A stretch of 64,000 bases of DNA from Palaemon carinicauda (GCF_036898095.1 NC_090750.1:86267893-86331892), one strand, 5' to 3'; counted from the first letter of the stretch, positions 22,790 to 36,814 are shown. Notes: generated by a model from the letters alone, not told the origin. Numbers and translations: made by a program.

Positions 22790-23554
22790 TAAGAGAGTCT
22801 TTTTACGTAATTCCCATTGCTTGGTTTCAGCGTGCAGAAGTCTAGTTCCGCATAAAGGGCGTAACTCGCTCAACCACCAAAGCAGATTATGTTCTCGCGG
22901 CGATACCCGAGGACACCTTCCCAGAAATATCAGACTGGCTTTGTGAACAAAGAGACACCCCAATAGCATATGACACCCACAAAACACCTTCTGCAGCAGT
23001 ACTTGCCGTCGCCAGCCGCCCGTATAGCAAAGCTTTTTCAGCTCTCTCAACAACCAATGGGGGACCAAAGGGCTTCGCTCGCCCTCAGGGAAATGACCAG
23101 TATCGCTCGCCTGCAACCTGCCATAAACGGCTCTCCTCGTGAGGTGAACCTACTTCGTGCCCTTTGGATACGCCGTTTACCCACCTGTACGCGCTGCCAT
23201 ACCCGATCTCGATAGTTTACCAATAAAAGACTTGATGACCAAAGCCGACGCCCTTATGGACAGCTACTTCACGACCTTCAAGACCTCCATCAACGCCTCC
23301 ACTCCTGACAAAGAGGATGCCTATTCAACGTCACCGAAGCCGACATAAATGCTGCAGGACATGCATGCCTACCCCGTGACGAGCCCGAGCGGCGACAAGG
23401 CTACCCATCACCCTCCACTTGCTCGCGCCCCAACCAACGACTTCTACAGCCACTTACTACCGCCCATCGGCCGCAGTTTTGCTACTACCACTACAGATTC
23501 GTGGCAGCTGCAAAGAAATATGCCAAGGATTGTCAGTGGCCAAAAAACGTGTAA
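22790..23554 (+). pseudogene. Gag pseudogene, copy 1
   Basis: Recognisable by WFQRAEV, then KADYVLAAIPEDTFPEIS, LLQQYLPSPAARIAKLFQLS and ALWIRRLP, a capsid-like order common in arthropod Ty3/gypsy Gag. Near the end a zinc-knuckle-like remnant CYYHYRF ... KDCQW lacks one expected cysteine (a Tyr stands there). Breaks seen: an in-frame TAG at 22843-22845, a frame change near 23180, another near 23330, and the natural-looking TAA at 23552-23554. The N-terminal part is missing. Confidence 0.85.
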
Positions 23555-23555
23555 G

Positions 23556-24117
23556 TAGGCCATCGCTCGTAGCGGTGGCCTCCCGTGTTTCTAATCTTTT
23601 CTTTTTACATGATGCTGGAACGGGTGTGCGATTTTTGGTAGACACGGGTGCTTGTCGTTCTCATTTGCCAAGGGAACTCTTCAAGACACGACGTAGTCTG
23701 TCTACATCTGCCGACGTCCGCCTGGTAGCTGTCAACGGATCTGCGATACCCACCTACAGTTACGAGAACCTCACATTATCGTTTGGAAACGGTAAATTTA
23801 ATTGGAAGTTTCTCGTTGCTGACGTCACATTGCCAATCCTCGGCGCGGATTTCCTCTCTCATTTCCACCTTCTGGTCGATGTCGCCCACCGACGATTGGT
23901 CAACGCAGACTCGTACTTGTCGACAACTCTTCAACCCGTCCCCTCCAACCTCGCTCTCCACATCAGCGCACCCATGGATGCCTACGCCCACCTCCTCACA
24001 TTGTACCCGGAAGTTTTCCGTCCAGAACTTAAACGCCCACAGCTGCTGCCAAGCATAGTATTTATCACCATATCAAGACGACCGGACCCCCAGTCTTCAC
24101 AAAATTCAGACGTCTGA
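23556..24117 (+). pseudogene. Pol protease region, copy 1
   Basis: Retropepsin-type aspartic protease: RFLVDTGACRSHLP has the catalytic DTG (Asp at 23641-23643), and VTLPILGADFLSHF contains the I-L-G-A-D flap/C-terminal motif typical of the family. The frame is open from about 23570 to TGA at 24115-24117, where a frame change near 24060 breaks the link to reverse transcriptase. The homologous protease 3' half opens copy 2 at 26644. Confidence 0.9.
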
Positions 24118-25038
24118 CACCGGAACGATTGGCAGCCGCCAAATAGACGTTCGCCGAAATGGAGGAAATGGGCCTTTGTCAAAAGGCCTCCAGCCCATGG
24201 TAGTCACCCTTACACATCATTCTGAAGAAAGATGGCTCCTGTTCGTGCGGGGGATTACAGGCGCCTGAACATGTAAACAGAACTGGATCACTACCCCCTC
24301 CCAAACATCGCCGACGTGACCTACCTGCACAAAGCGAAGATTTTCTCCACACTCGACCTCCTGAAGGGGTATTATCAGGTGCCTATAAACCCAGAAGACA
24401 TTCCCAAGACTGCCATCACCACTCCGTTTGGTACATTCATCTTCAAATACTCCTGTTTTGGCCTTCGTAATGCTGGAGCCACTTTTCAACGTCTCATGGA
24501 TGGCATCTTAAGGGACCTCCCCTTCTGTGTATGTTATGAGGACGACATACTTGTGTTCTCTTCTTCAAAAGAGGAACAACTCCGTCACCTGCGCATCGTG
24601 CTCGACCGCCTACAACAAAACGGCCTTGTAGTCCGGTATGACAAGTGTACCTTTGGCGCCACCGAAGTGTCACTCTTAGGGTACCGCATCACTCCTGAAG
24701 GAGTCCATCCCATCCCTGAGAAGGTAGCAGTCGTTCAGAACTTCTCCACGCCCTCTACCGTCAAAGCTCTGCAGGAATTCTTGGGCATGATCAACTATTA
24801 TCACCGTTTTCTGCCAGCCATTGCTGCCACTCTTGCTCCCCTCTATGCCTCCCTCAAGGGCAAGCCAAAGGACCTGAAGTGGGGTCCCCTTCAAGAAGCG
24901 GCCTTCTGCAATGCAAAGAAAGCCCTATCAACCGCTGCGGATCTCACTTTTCCTATCCCACATGCCCCTCTCCTTCTCTCCACCGATGCCAGCAACGTCG
25001 CTATTGATGCAGTACTCGAGCAGGTGGTCAAGGGCTAG
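24081..25038 (+). pseudogene. Reverse transcriptase, copy 1
   Basis: Palm-domain order is clear: TLDLLKGYYQVPI, then TPFGTFIFKYSCFGLRNAGA, TFQRLMD, CVCYEDDILVFSSS (active site at 24535-24546), LGYRITPEG and LQEFLGMINYYHRF. The catalytic box is YEDD; Ty3/gypsy elements normally have a hydrophobic residue in second place. Before the open part there are TAG at 24144-24146, an extra G near 24250 and TAA at 24273-24275. The frame closes at TAG 25036-25038, just inside RNase H. Confidence 0.92.
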
Positions 25039-25534
25039 CCTGCCCATTGGCCTTCTTCAGCAGAAAATTGTCCAAGGCAGAATCGGGTTATTCTACCTTC
25101 GATCGCGAATTGCTGGCGGTGCACTTGGCTGTCTGTCACTTTTGCCATTTCTTAGAAGGTACGCCCTTGGTCATTCGCACAGACCACATGCTTCTGGTGC
25201 ACGCCTCACTCGACAGTCTGACACCTGGTCCGCCCGTCAACGCCGATATCTCTCCGCAGTGGCTGAATACAATTGCACCCTTCAATATGTCCCTGGGAAA
25301 ATGAATCCTGTTGCCGATGCACTGTCAAGAAACACGTTGGCTGCTGTTCAACTGGGATTGGATTACAACGCTTTGGCTGAAGCCCAACGACAGGATCCAA
25401 AGTATCATGCATGTAGGGCATCCTGCACATCCCTCCGTTGGGAAGACATATCCCTCGACGACTCCAACACCACCCTCCTCTGTGACGTCAGTACTGGCAG
25501 ACCGCGACCTTGGATTCCTGCTCCCATGCGCTGA
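24961..25534 (+). pseudogene. RNase H and connection to integrase, copy 1
   Basis: RNase H catalytic residues are visible although split over frames: STDAS (Asp), FDRELLAVHLA (Glu) and RTDHM (Asp). The tether region SAVAEYNCTLQYVPGKMNPV and ADALSRN is typical of Ty3/gypsy. Frame breaks occur at the TAG at 25036 and near 25207 (one base missing relative to copy 2). A TGA at 25532-25534 precedes the integrase. Confidence 0.9.
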
Positions 25535-25537
25535 CAG

Positions 25538-26545
25538 GTGTTTGATTTCATTCACGGCTTTTCGCATCCGTTGTGCCGTTCTACTGCACAGCTGCTGAAG
25601 ACGAAGTTCATTTGGTACGGCATTTCTAAGGATGCTAAGGATTGGGTCAGCGCCTGTTCTTGCCAAACTTCCAAAGTACATCGACACACGGATTCAGGAG
25701 TGGGCACCTTTCCTCAACCTCAGCATCGTTTCGCCCACATTCACGTCGACGTTGTAGGCCCCCTACCCACATCACAAGGACATCGTTACCTGTTTACCGT
25801 CATCGACCGCTCCACTCGTTGGCCTGAAGCTCCCATGGAAACTGTAACGTCAGCCTCATGTACATCTGCCTTACTCTCTGGATGGATTTCAAGATTCGGT
25901 ATCCCTGAGCATATTACTTCTGACAGGGGAACCACTTTCACCTCTCAATTGTGGACATCATTAGCGAATCTCCTTGGCATCACTCTACACCAGACAACTG
26001 CCTACAACCCCGCTGCCAATGGAATGGTTTTACGTTTTCATCGCACCCTCAAAGCAGCTTTGATGTCCCGCTGCAAGGATTACAACTGGTTTACTCAGCT
26101 TCCCTGGGTCCTCCTGGGACCACTCCTAAAGACGCCCTTAACGTCTCAGCAGCTGAAATGGTGTATGGCGACCCGTTGGTCGTCTCTGCCAAATTTTTTT
26201 CTTCTGCAACCTCCTCCGACGATCTAGAGTGCATGCATCACGTCGTGGGAAAATTTACTCCATGTTGCCAGACGTACAAGCCCCCCCGTGAAGCATCACA
26301 TACCGACAGACTTGCACTCTGCAACGCACGTCTTCCTACGCAACGACACTAGCAAGCCACCGCTAACGCCCCCTTACATGGGCCCTTTCCTTGTGATCTG
26401 ACGCAGTCCGAAAGCATTCCTACTAAACATTCGTGGCAAAGAAGACTGGGTCTCCATTGATCGACTAAAACCTGCTTATCTCCTGCTAGATGACCCGCCT
26501 ACAGTTCGCATCTCTAGATCAGGGTGCCTTATTTAACATGTACAG
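25538..26545 (+). pseudogene. Integrase, copy 1
   Basis: The N-terminal zinc-binding module has the His pair (HGFSH) but only CSC (25655-25663), where the family has CxxC. The DDE core has Asp in HVDVVGPLPTS and Asp in TSDRGTTFTS, but the third acidic residue is replaced: NGMVLRFHRTLK with TTA (26030-26032) at the Glu position. A 7-base gap relative to copy 2 near 26120 shifts the frame. The C-terminal LRNDTSKPPL ... GPFLVI region (to about 26540) has a TGA. Catalytically dead by sequence. Confidence 0.92.
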
Positions 26546-26557
26546 TATGTCATTTTT

Positions 26558-26643
26558 AGGGGGGGGGGGAGCCATGTACCAACCGTGTGTCACACGATCG
26601 TACATAGTAACGACATTTCATTTTGTGTATAATGCTTATATCT
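26558..26643 (+). repeat. Polypurine tract plus 5' edge of an LTR, copy 1
   Basis: AGGGGGGGGGGGA, followed by about 75 bases matching the start of the 3' LTR of copy 2 (CCAACCGTGTGTCACACG, then TTTCATTTTGTGTA and ATGCTTATATCTT). The match ends at about 26643. Confidence 0.85.
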
Positions 26644-26940
26644 TGGAAGTTTCTCGTTGCTGACGTCACACTGCCAATCCTCGGCGCGGATTTCCTCTCT
26701 CATTTCCACCTTCTGGTCGATGTCGCCCACCGATGATTGGTCAACGCAGACTCGTACTTGTCGACACCTCTTCAACCCGCCCCCCTCCAACCTCGCTCTC
26801 CACATCAGCGCACCCACGGATACCTACGCCCACCTCGTACTCGTAAGTTTTCCGTCCAGAACTTAACCAAACGCCCACAGCTCCTGCCAAGCACGGTATT
26901 TATCACTATATCAAGACGACGGGACTCTCAGTCTTTGCAA
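26644..26940 (+). pseudogene. Protease 3' fragment, copy 2
   Basis: Matches the second half of the copy 1 protease (KFLVADVTLPILGADF region), with a CGA to TGA stop near 26733. The DTG half is absent. Confidence 0.85.
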
Positions 26941-27957
26941 AATTCAGACGTCTGGCTCCGGAACGATTAGCAGCCGCCAAACAGACGTTTGCCGAAATGG
27001 AGGAAATGGGCCTTTGTCAAAAGGCCTCCTGCCCACGGTCGTCACCCTTACACATCGTTCTGAAGAAAGATGCCTTCCCTCCGTCCGTGTGGGGATTACA
27101 GGCGCCTGAACATGCAATTAGAACTGGATCACTACCCCCTCCCAAACATCGCCGACGTGACCTACATGCACAAAGCGAAGATTTTCTCCACACCCGACCT
27201 CCTGGAGGGGTATTATCAGGTGCCTATAAACCCAGAAGACATTCCCAAGACTGCCATCACCACTCCGTTTGGTACATACACCTTCAAATACCCCTGTTTT
27301 GGCCTTCGTAATGCTGGAGCCACTTTTCAACGTCTCATGGATGGCATCTTAGGGGACCTCCCCTTCTGTGTATGTTATGAGGACGACATACTTGTGTTCT
27401 CTTCTTCAAAAGAGGAACAACTCCGTCACCTGCGCATCATGCTCGACCGCCTACAACAAAACGGCCTTGTAGTCCGGTATGACAAGTGTACCTTTGGCGC
27501 CACTTTAGTGTCGTTCTTAGGGCACCGCATCACTCCTGAAGGAGTCCATACCCTCCCTGAGAAGGTAGCAGTCGTTCAGAACTTCCCCACGCCCTCGACC
27601 GTCAAAGCTCTGCAGGAATTCTTGGGCATGATCAACTATTATCACCGTTTTCTGCCAGCCATTGCCGCCACTCTTGCTCCCCTCTACGCCTCCCTCAAGG
27701 GCAAGCCAAAGGACCTGAAGTGGGATCCCCTTCAAGAAGCGGCCTTCTGCAATGCAAAGAAGGCCCTATCAGCCACTGCGGCTCTCACTTTTCCTATCCC
27801 ACATGCCCCTCTCCTCTCCACCGATGCTAACAACGTCGCTATTGGTGCAGTACTCGAGCAGGTGGTCAAGGGCTCGCCCGCCCATTGGCCTTCTTCAGCA
27901 GAAAACTGTCCAAGGCAGAATTGGGTTATTCTACCTTCGATCGCGAATTGCTGGTGA
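26941..27957 (+). pseudogene. Reverse transcriptase to start of RNase H, copy 2
   Basis: The best-preserved frame of the pair: open for 296 codons from about 27070 to 27957. It carries GYYQVPINPED, CFGLRNAGATFQRLMD, YEDDILVFSSS (27376-27387), FLGHRITPEG and the first RNase H Asp in LSTDANN. A lost base near 27876 shifts the frame into RNase H. The YEDD box has the same unusual Glu as copy 1. Confidence 0.92.
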
Positions 27958-28340
27958 TGCACTTGGCTGTCTGTCACTTTTGCCATTTCTTAGAAGGTAC
28001 GCCCTTCATCATTCACACAGACCACATGCTTCTGGTGCACGCCTTCACTCGACAGTCTGACGCCTGGTCCGCCTGTCAACGCCGACATCTCTCCGCAGTG
28101 GCTGAATACAATTGCACCCTTCAACAAGTCCCTGGGAAAATTAATCCCGTTGCCAATGCACTGTCAAGAAACACGTTGGCTGCTGTTCAACTGGGATTGG
28201 ATTACAACGCCTTGGCTGAAGCCCAACAACAGGATCCAGAGTATCACATCCAGCACATACCTCCGTTGGGAAGACATCCCCCTCGACGACTCCAACACCA
28301 CCCTCCTCTGTGACGTCAGTACTGGTAGACCGCGACCTTG
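27885..28340 (+). pseudogene. RNase H and tether, copy 2
   Basis: FFSRKLSKAELGYSTFDREL (catalytic Glu), then IHTDHMLLVHAFTRQSD (catalytic Asp) and GKINPVANALSRN. In the last motif ADALSRN has become ANALSRN. A gap near 28245 relative to copy 1 alters the frame. Confidence 0.9.
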
Positions 28341-29395
28341 GATTCCTGCTCCCATGCGCCGACAGGAGTTTGATTCCATTCACGGCTTTTCACATCCGTT
28401 GTGCCGTTTTACTGCACAGCTGCTGAAGACGAAGTTCATTTGGTACGGCATTTCTAAGGATGCTAAGGATTGGGTCAGCGCCTGTTCTTGCCAAACTTCC
28501 AAATACATCGACACACGGATTCAGGAGTGGGCACCTTTCCTCAACCTCAGCATCGTTTCGCCCACATTCACGTCGACGTTGTAGGCCCCCTACCCACATC
28601 ACAAGGACATCGTTACCTGTTTACCGTCATCGACTGCTCCACTCGTTGGCCTGAAGCTCCCATGGAAACTGTAACGTCAGCCTCATGTACATCTGCCTTA
28701 CTTTCAGGATGGATTGCAATATTTGGTATCCCTGAGCATATTACTTCTGACAGGGGTACCACTTTCACCTCTCAATTGTGGACATCATTAGCGAATCTCC
28801 TGGGCATCACCCTACACCAGACAACTGCCTACAACCTTGCTGCCAATGGAATGGTGTTACGTTTTCATCGCACCCTCAAAGCAGCTTTGATGTCCCGCTG
28901 CAAGGATTTCAACTGGTTTACTCAGCTTCCCTGGGTCCTCCTGGAACTAAGGACCACTCCTAAAGATGCCCTCAACGTCTCAGTAGCTGAAATGGTGTAT
29001 GGCGCCCCGTTGGTCGTCCCTGCCAAATTTTTTCCTTCTGCAACCTCCTCCGACGATCTAGAGCGCATACGTCACGTCGTGGGAAAATTTACTCCATGCC
29101 GCCAGACTTACAAGCCCCCGCGAAGCATCACATACCCACAGACTTGCACTCTGCAACGCACGTCTTCCTACGCAACGACACTAGCAAGCCACCGCTAACG
29201 CCCCCTCACACGGGCCCTTTCCTTGTGATCCAACGCAGTCCGAAAGCATTCCTACTAAACATTCGTAGCAAAGAAGATTGGGTCTCCATTGATCGACTAA
29301 AACCTGCTTATCTCCTGCCAGATGACCCACCTACAGTCGCCTCTCTAGATCAGGGCGCCCTATTTAACATGTACAGTATGTCCTTTTTAAGGGGG
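28341..29395 (+). pseudogene. Integrase, copy 2
   Basis: Same module order as copy 1: HGFSH, CSC (28483-28491), VDVVGPLPTS, TSDRGTTFTS, then VLRFHRTLK with TTA at 28857-28859 in place of the catalytic Glu. The stretch 28470-29198 is open, and the C-terminal tail 29096-29440 is open in another frame, ending with ...FLRGGGEP over the polypurine tract. Both the CxC and the Glu-to-Leu changes are shared with copy 1. Confidence 0.92.
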
Positions 29396-29403
29396 GGGGG
29401 GGA

Positions 29404-29703
29404 GCCATATACCAACCGTGTGTCACACGTTCGTACATAGCAACGACATTTCATTTTGTGTAAATATTATGCTTGTATCTTAGCTCTCCCCTCGCACTGA
29501 TAAGGACCTGAAATAACTTGTCTGTTTTTCTCACCATTAACTGTTAACCGGTGCAGTGCCGGTTGAACATGAAATTGCCTGTTATGTCTTTTATGCCCTT
29601 ATTTCCTGGAGTTTAAGTATATATAAACGGATGTTCTGTAATAAAGTTACTCAGTTGCTTTCATCCTGCCTTTGAGTCACAACCTTCTCTCGGCTCATCA
29701 CAC
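29404..29703 (+). repeat. 3' LTR (approximate limits)
   Basis: Follows the G-rich polypurine tract at 29390-29402. It contains a TATA-like TATATAAA (29620-29627) and AATAAA (29640-29645), consistent with promoter and polyadenylation signals of an LTR. The right edge, near CTCTCGGCTCATCA, is uncertain because no intact 5' LTR is present for comparison. Confidence 0.7.
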
Positions 29704-31674
29704 TAGATAATACAGTACTTTTTAGTTGCCCAGAAGTCATCATCCCTGGATAATTATTCTCCAAGAAGTGTTACTAGTTCCGAATTGATACTAATGTATT
29801 AACTTTGGTAGATCCTCGTTTTGGGAAAGGGTACTAGTTAAACATGCAAATTGGATTAGACCTTATCTGGAGATAGATCACGCTAATTAAGTATGTCGTT
29901 ATTCCATCTTAATTCGTTGGGATTTGTTTTGCAGTGTATTGTAGCCTTACTGTATCTGATATTAGTATGCATAATGAGTTTTTATCATATTTCCAAGAAT
30001 AATTGATTTGGTTTTCATGTGGAATCACTGAGCTCGCACGATGTCAACAATACTTCCAAGTCTTTACGCTGAAATTAGGTTGAAAGCTGAGAAAATGTTC
30101 AGTCCAATAATACATATCTCCATGAAAACAGGTTGTGATTAGGCCACATATATGGCAATATAGAAAGACTATAATGGAAAGCTTGGGACTTTATGTAAAA
30201 AAAGACAAGGGATATGCAAAAGCTCCATTTATTTTTCTATCAAGACAGATTTTGACTCTTGTTTGGTTCATTTCAGAAGTGTCTGTTATAGGACTAACAC
30301 TCTCGACGCAACAGAAGACTTTTGATAGGTCATATATTTGAATCTATGTGGAAATTACCGAGTTTTATACGAGTCCTCTTGTCTATAAATTTTGAATAGG
30401 TTTTATATAAGAAATCGTAATTAATCACGATCATAATGTCATGCTTAACCTAGCCAGTATAGTCACTACAACTGGTGTTATTAACATAATTGCAAGTAAT
30501 ATCACCCTACACAATCCCACGAAATTATTATCCCACAAGTTTTGAATACCTTTTAAGAAAGATAAAGTTTATAAAAAAAAAAAAAAAAATTGAGAAAGGC
30601 ATAGACGAAGAAGACAGTTTATCAAACGCACTTAAGAGGAAAAGTTGTCAGGGGAGCTCCTAACATCCTGAATTCATTTTATGAGCCTTTTTAATGGAAC
30701 GCCAATAACTAGGTTTCAAACGACTGCATCACCACTCCGGCCCAATACTCGCCGCTTGATGGAGGTATCAGAATGCAATTATCACGTTGCTTGAATCCTT
30801 CTTCTCTTGGCAAAACTTTCCCCGTTCGTAAAAATTAATCTCTTCCCTTAAGTCTGTAAACAAGAGATGATCTCTCCTACTCGGGGAGCAATTTCCAAAC
30901 TTTCGCGAAGACTTGCATTTCGATAGTGGTTCTTTTTTAACAAAGTTAAAAATTTTGGATGGACTGCTCTTATGTTAATTAAAAGAGGCATTATAAGTTG
31001 TAATTGATCATTTTGTTTCAATGATGAATTTTTTATCATATTTACAAGATTGTTGGAGATGTTTGATGTTTCGTCAAACTTGAACAACAAATTTAGTAGT
31101 AATTGTATAGTTTTATTTTTTTTTTTTAAATAGAGTATTTATATATGACCAAGTCCAACATTTACTTTTACAAGTAATCTGTTAAATAAAGTGTACTTTC
31201 GTAAGAAAAAAAATCGATATTGGCGGTAGTGTTATTAATTCGAAATAAATTTACAATCTTTCTGACTGCTCTAACATTGTTCCGAAGATAATCTTCATAC
31301 CTAAATATAGTTAATATCAATATTAAACACAAAATATAAAGTAGTGATAATAATAATTAACCATAATAATTGAGATTGTGTCAAGTAAAATATAAGTGTA
31401 TAACCTTAGTTTTGATTTTTTTTGTTTAACGAAACCCGTCAGGAACTTTAGTTAGGGTATAAACATCGATAATCTATAAACAAAAATGACAAAATCTTAA
31501 TGTCTTTAATTATATATTTGGCTTACTGGTCGGGAAGCAACTCTTAAATACGAAAAGGGTTAATTCCAAACGACAGATTTACTGAAGGGGGAAAATTTTG
31601 AATAAGTTAATTAGCTTGTGTATAGAAGATAAATTTCCACAGGCATCTACATGATTAAGAGGAGTTTCGCAGTT
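29704..31674. other. Intergenic DNA
   Basis: No supported gene. A GC-balanced patch at 30640-30830 and an 80-codon minus frame at 30848-31090 (non-ATG start) were examined and not accepted. Poly(A) and poly(T) runs near 30570 and 31115. Confidence 0.4.
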
Positions 31675-31805
31675 CTTAAAATATTCTATTTTTCCTTGTT
31701 TCCTTTCCTTACTGGGCTATTTTCCCTGTTGGAGCCCCTGGGCTTACATAACATAAATCCTGCTTTTCCAACTAGGGTTGTAGCTTAGCAAGTAATAATA
31801 GTAAT
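31675..31805 (+). repeat. SINE-A/LINE-A tail fragment
   Basis: The last 130 or so bases of the shared tail, with a small ACATAACATAAA insertion inside the usual GGCTTATAGCATCC motif, then GTTGTAGCTTAGC and a short TAA tail. Confidence 0.8.
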
Positions 31806-32033
31806 CAGTAGTCTGAATGTGGCTATATGAAACAACATTTAAAGGTGATGTTGATCGTAAATTATGAAAAAAGTTAAAAAATACAGTAAAAAATGACGAA
31901 GCGAGCTAAGATGAGCCCTCTCCCAGAAGGTACACTGATCTCTTATTGACATTAATTAGCTTCGCTTGAACTGATATCAAGATCATAATTAGGTTCAGAG
32001 ACAATAGTATCCACTGGAATTATTGGTATACAT

Positions 32034-32109
<76 letters not shown>

Positions 32110-32416
32110 CTTGAATGTCTTGATGGTCGTAAGATGAGACGATAATGACCTGTTTGTCGATAATGAAAGGTGATATTTGTTAGGTTAGTGAGGAAGGCCT
32201 ACGGAACTCTACTAAAGGAATGGGAGGAAGTAATTGTTACGCTGAGATGTTATGAGAGACTGACCACTTGCTAAGAATGTTTATATCAAGAATTAAAATA
32301 ATTTGTCTTGACCTATGCAGGACTATTCGGGAAACGAAGGCAAATGCTCTGACCGTTCAATCTATACATAGTTTGTCTACAACACATGTAAGCAAGCACA
32401 CTCACACACTCTCTCT

Positions 32417-32499
<83 letters not shown>

Positions 32500-32559
32500 C
32501 AATATATATCTATATCTATATATGTATATATATATAATATATATCTATATATATATTTA

Positions 32560-32624
<65 letters not shown>

Positions 32625-32868
32625 TGGTAAAAGATACTGCTTTATATCTAAGAAGCAAGTGCCTAAAGGTGATATTACTGGATTCACGACCTTTTCTGGA
32701 TCACAGTGAAGATGGTTTAGGTCTGCAGCTAGTGGATTGGTAGGCACAAGGTTCTTTAAATTTACTGGACTTACAGTACATGTCCTTGGGATGTGGACGA
32801 AGCTTTTAGATTTAGCAAACGTGATTAGAGAGCTGTACTAGTTTTTCACAGTTCCCATTTTATATATA
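31806..32868. repeat. Intergenic with (GA)n and compound (CT)n-(TA)n tracts
   Basis: (GA)n at 32038-32106; (CT)n then (TA)n at 32419-32622. All long frames here (32268-32537, 32313-32747) are tract translations. Confidence 0.9.
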
Positions 32869-35037
<2,169 letters not shown>

Positions 35038-35325
35038 TCATCCTCAAAATATTAACGTTACTCCCGTTGCCTTTATAAAAATGGAATTGAAAGGAACTAT
35101 TTACATAAACAAGTAATCTTCATGTTGCCACGGTTCAAAAGAAAACTAAGAAAATACAATTACTTTGTCAAATATATTTTTTATCATCAAAATATTCAGG
35201 TTACTCCCATTGCCTTTAAAAAAAAAATGGAATTGGAAGAAACTTCAAAAGGCCATGAAGTGTTCATATTGTCACAGATCAAAAGAAATTTGCGAAAATA
35301 AAATTACTTGTCAAAATATGTACCA
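35038..35325 (+). repeat. Direct duplication, about 149 bp unit
   Basis: 35038-35186 and 35187-35325 share CAAAATATTMASGTTACTCC, TTGCCTTTA, AATGGAATTG and TCAAAAGAAA in the same order, with about 20% drift by eye. Confidence 0.7.
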
Positions 35326-35554
35326 CAGAAACTAAAGTTTTTATTTCTTTGGGTCGTAAAGTCAAGGGGGTCACAAAGTCAAGAGTTCCTTTTGATGCAA
35401 AGACATTTCAAGTCTGCAATTCGTCACCTTTCGCATGGAAAAAAAAAAAAATCTTCCAATCAGTCAAACTTTCATCAAAGGCCATGGAATTGTGCAGCCA
35501 CTTCAAACTACTTAGGAGTTTAACAAACGTAGACGATGGCTTCTTTCTATAATT

Positions 35555-35625
<71 letters not shown>

Positions 35626-35689
35626 CACAGTTTCCGGATTCGAAAAGGGAACACAATGGGCAAAGTTTTAAATGACTTGCTAATGAACC

Positions 35690-35736
<47 letters not shown>

Positions 35737-35887
35737 GATTTCCTCTTTAGCGACGTTTTATAAAAGGGTAACCTAATTTGGGCACACAGAAGTAATTGCG
35801 AACAAATGGTGAAAGATATTGTGCTTGGAACTTTAAGAAGAAATTTCCCAACGTCTTTTCGCCAGTATAAAGGGGATAGTGAGAGAG

Positions 35888-35946
<59 letters not shown>

Positions 35947-35958
35947 CATATATATATT
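35326..35958. repeat. Intergenic with (CT)n, (GA)n and (CA)n-(TA)n tracts
   Basis: (CT)n at 35557-35623, (GA)n at 35695-35733 and (CA)n-(TA)n at 35890-35958. The last one abuts the (TAA) end of the following minus-strand SINE-A. Confidence 0.9.
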
Positions 35959-36575
35959 ATTAATTGCTAAGCTACAACCGTAGTTTGAAAAGCAGGATGC
36001 TATAAGCCCAGGGGCCCCAGCAGGGAAAATAGCTCAGAGAGGAAAGGAAACAAGGATAAATAAAATATTTTAAGAATAGTAACAGCATTAAAATAAATAT
36101 TTCCTAAATAAAGTATAAAAACTTTAACAAAACAAGAGGAAGAGAAATTAGACAGAATAGTGTGCCCAAGTGTACCCTCAAGCAAGAGAACTCTAGCCCA
36201 AGACAGTGGAAGACCATGGTACAGAGGCTATGGCACTACTACTCAAGATTAGAGAACAATGGTTTGATTTTGGAGTGTCCTTCTCCTGGAAGAGCTGCTT
36301 ACCATAGCTGAAGAGTCTCCTCTACCCTTACAAAGAGGAAAGTAGCCACTGACCAATTACAGTGCAGTATTTAGCCCCTTTGGTGAAGAAGAATTGTTTG
36401 GTAATCTAAGTGTTGTCAGGTGTATGAAGACAGAGGAGAATGTGCAAAGAATAAGCCAGACTGTTCGGGGTATGTGTGGGCAAAGGTAAATAACCGTAAC
36501 CAGAGAGAAGGATCCAATGTAGTACTGTCTGGCCAGGCAAAGGACCCGAAAACTCTCTAGCGGTAGTATATGATG
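35959..36575 (-). repeat. SINE-A, apparently full length
   Basis: Reads on the minus strand from about 36575 (CTACCGCTAGAGAGTT) through CTGGCCAGACAGTACTACAT to the shared tail and a short TAATAATA end at 35959. The 5' limit agrees with the nested copy at 50483, which fixes the family length at about 0.62-0.64 kb. Confidence 0.85.
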
Positions 36576-36814
36576 TGAAAGAAATCTAGGATCAAAACCC
36601 TGGTTTAAAAAAAAAAAAGGGGGGAGGAGATTATTATCCATATTTATTCCGTCAAGGTTTTATTTTATATTTATGAAAGAAAACCGTAATTACATCAACG
36701 AGGAAAAATCAATAAGGTGATCCCCAGTGAAATGTGCTTAATATTTTAGGACAATGATTGATTAAACTACTTTTTCATATAGAACTAAAAAAAAGTTGTC
36801 AAAATAATTTACTG
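36576..36814. other. No feature recognised
   Basis: AT-rich intergenic DNA with a short poly(A)/poly(G) run at 36607-36625. Confidence 0.4.

Larger units (their letters stand above)
22790..26643 (+). mobile_element. Ty3/gypsy LTR retrotransposon, decayed copy 1
   Basis: Gag, protease, reverse transcriptase, RNase H and integrase follow in Ty3/gypsy order on the plus strand. There is no 5' LTR: the element starts inside gag after the minisatellite. At the 3' end a G-run polypurine tract (26558-26569) and the first 75 or so bases of an LTR are present, and then the sequence jumps directly into the protease of copy 2. Multiple stops and frameshifts make it non-functional. GC content is clearly higher than in the flanks. 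Confidence 0.95.
26644..29703 (+). mobile_element. Ty3/gypsy retrotransposon, decayed copy 2 (5'-truncated in protease)
   Basis: Head-to-tail with copy 1 and nearly identical: by eye about 3% different over the first 185 bases of reverse transcriptase. It begins within the protease at GGAAGTTTCTCGTTGCTGAC (equivalent to 23804), so LTR, gag and half of the protease are missing. It ends with a polypurine tract and a 3' LTR. Confidence 0.95.

Noticed and set aside
30848..31090. 80-codon minus frame with helical look
   Set aside because: No ATG near the start, AT-rich like its flanks, no splice sites or domain.
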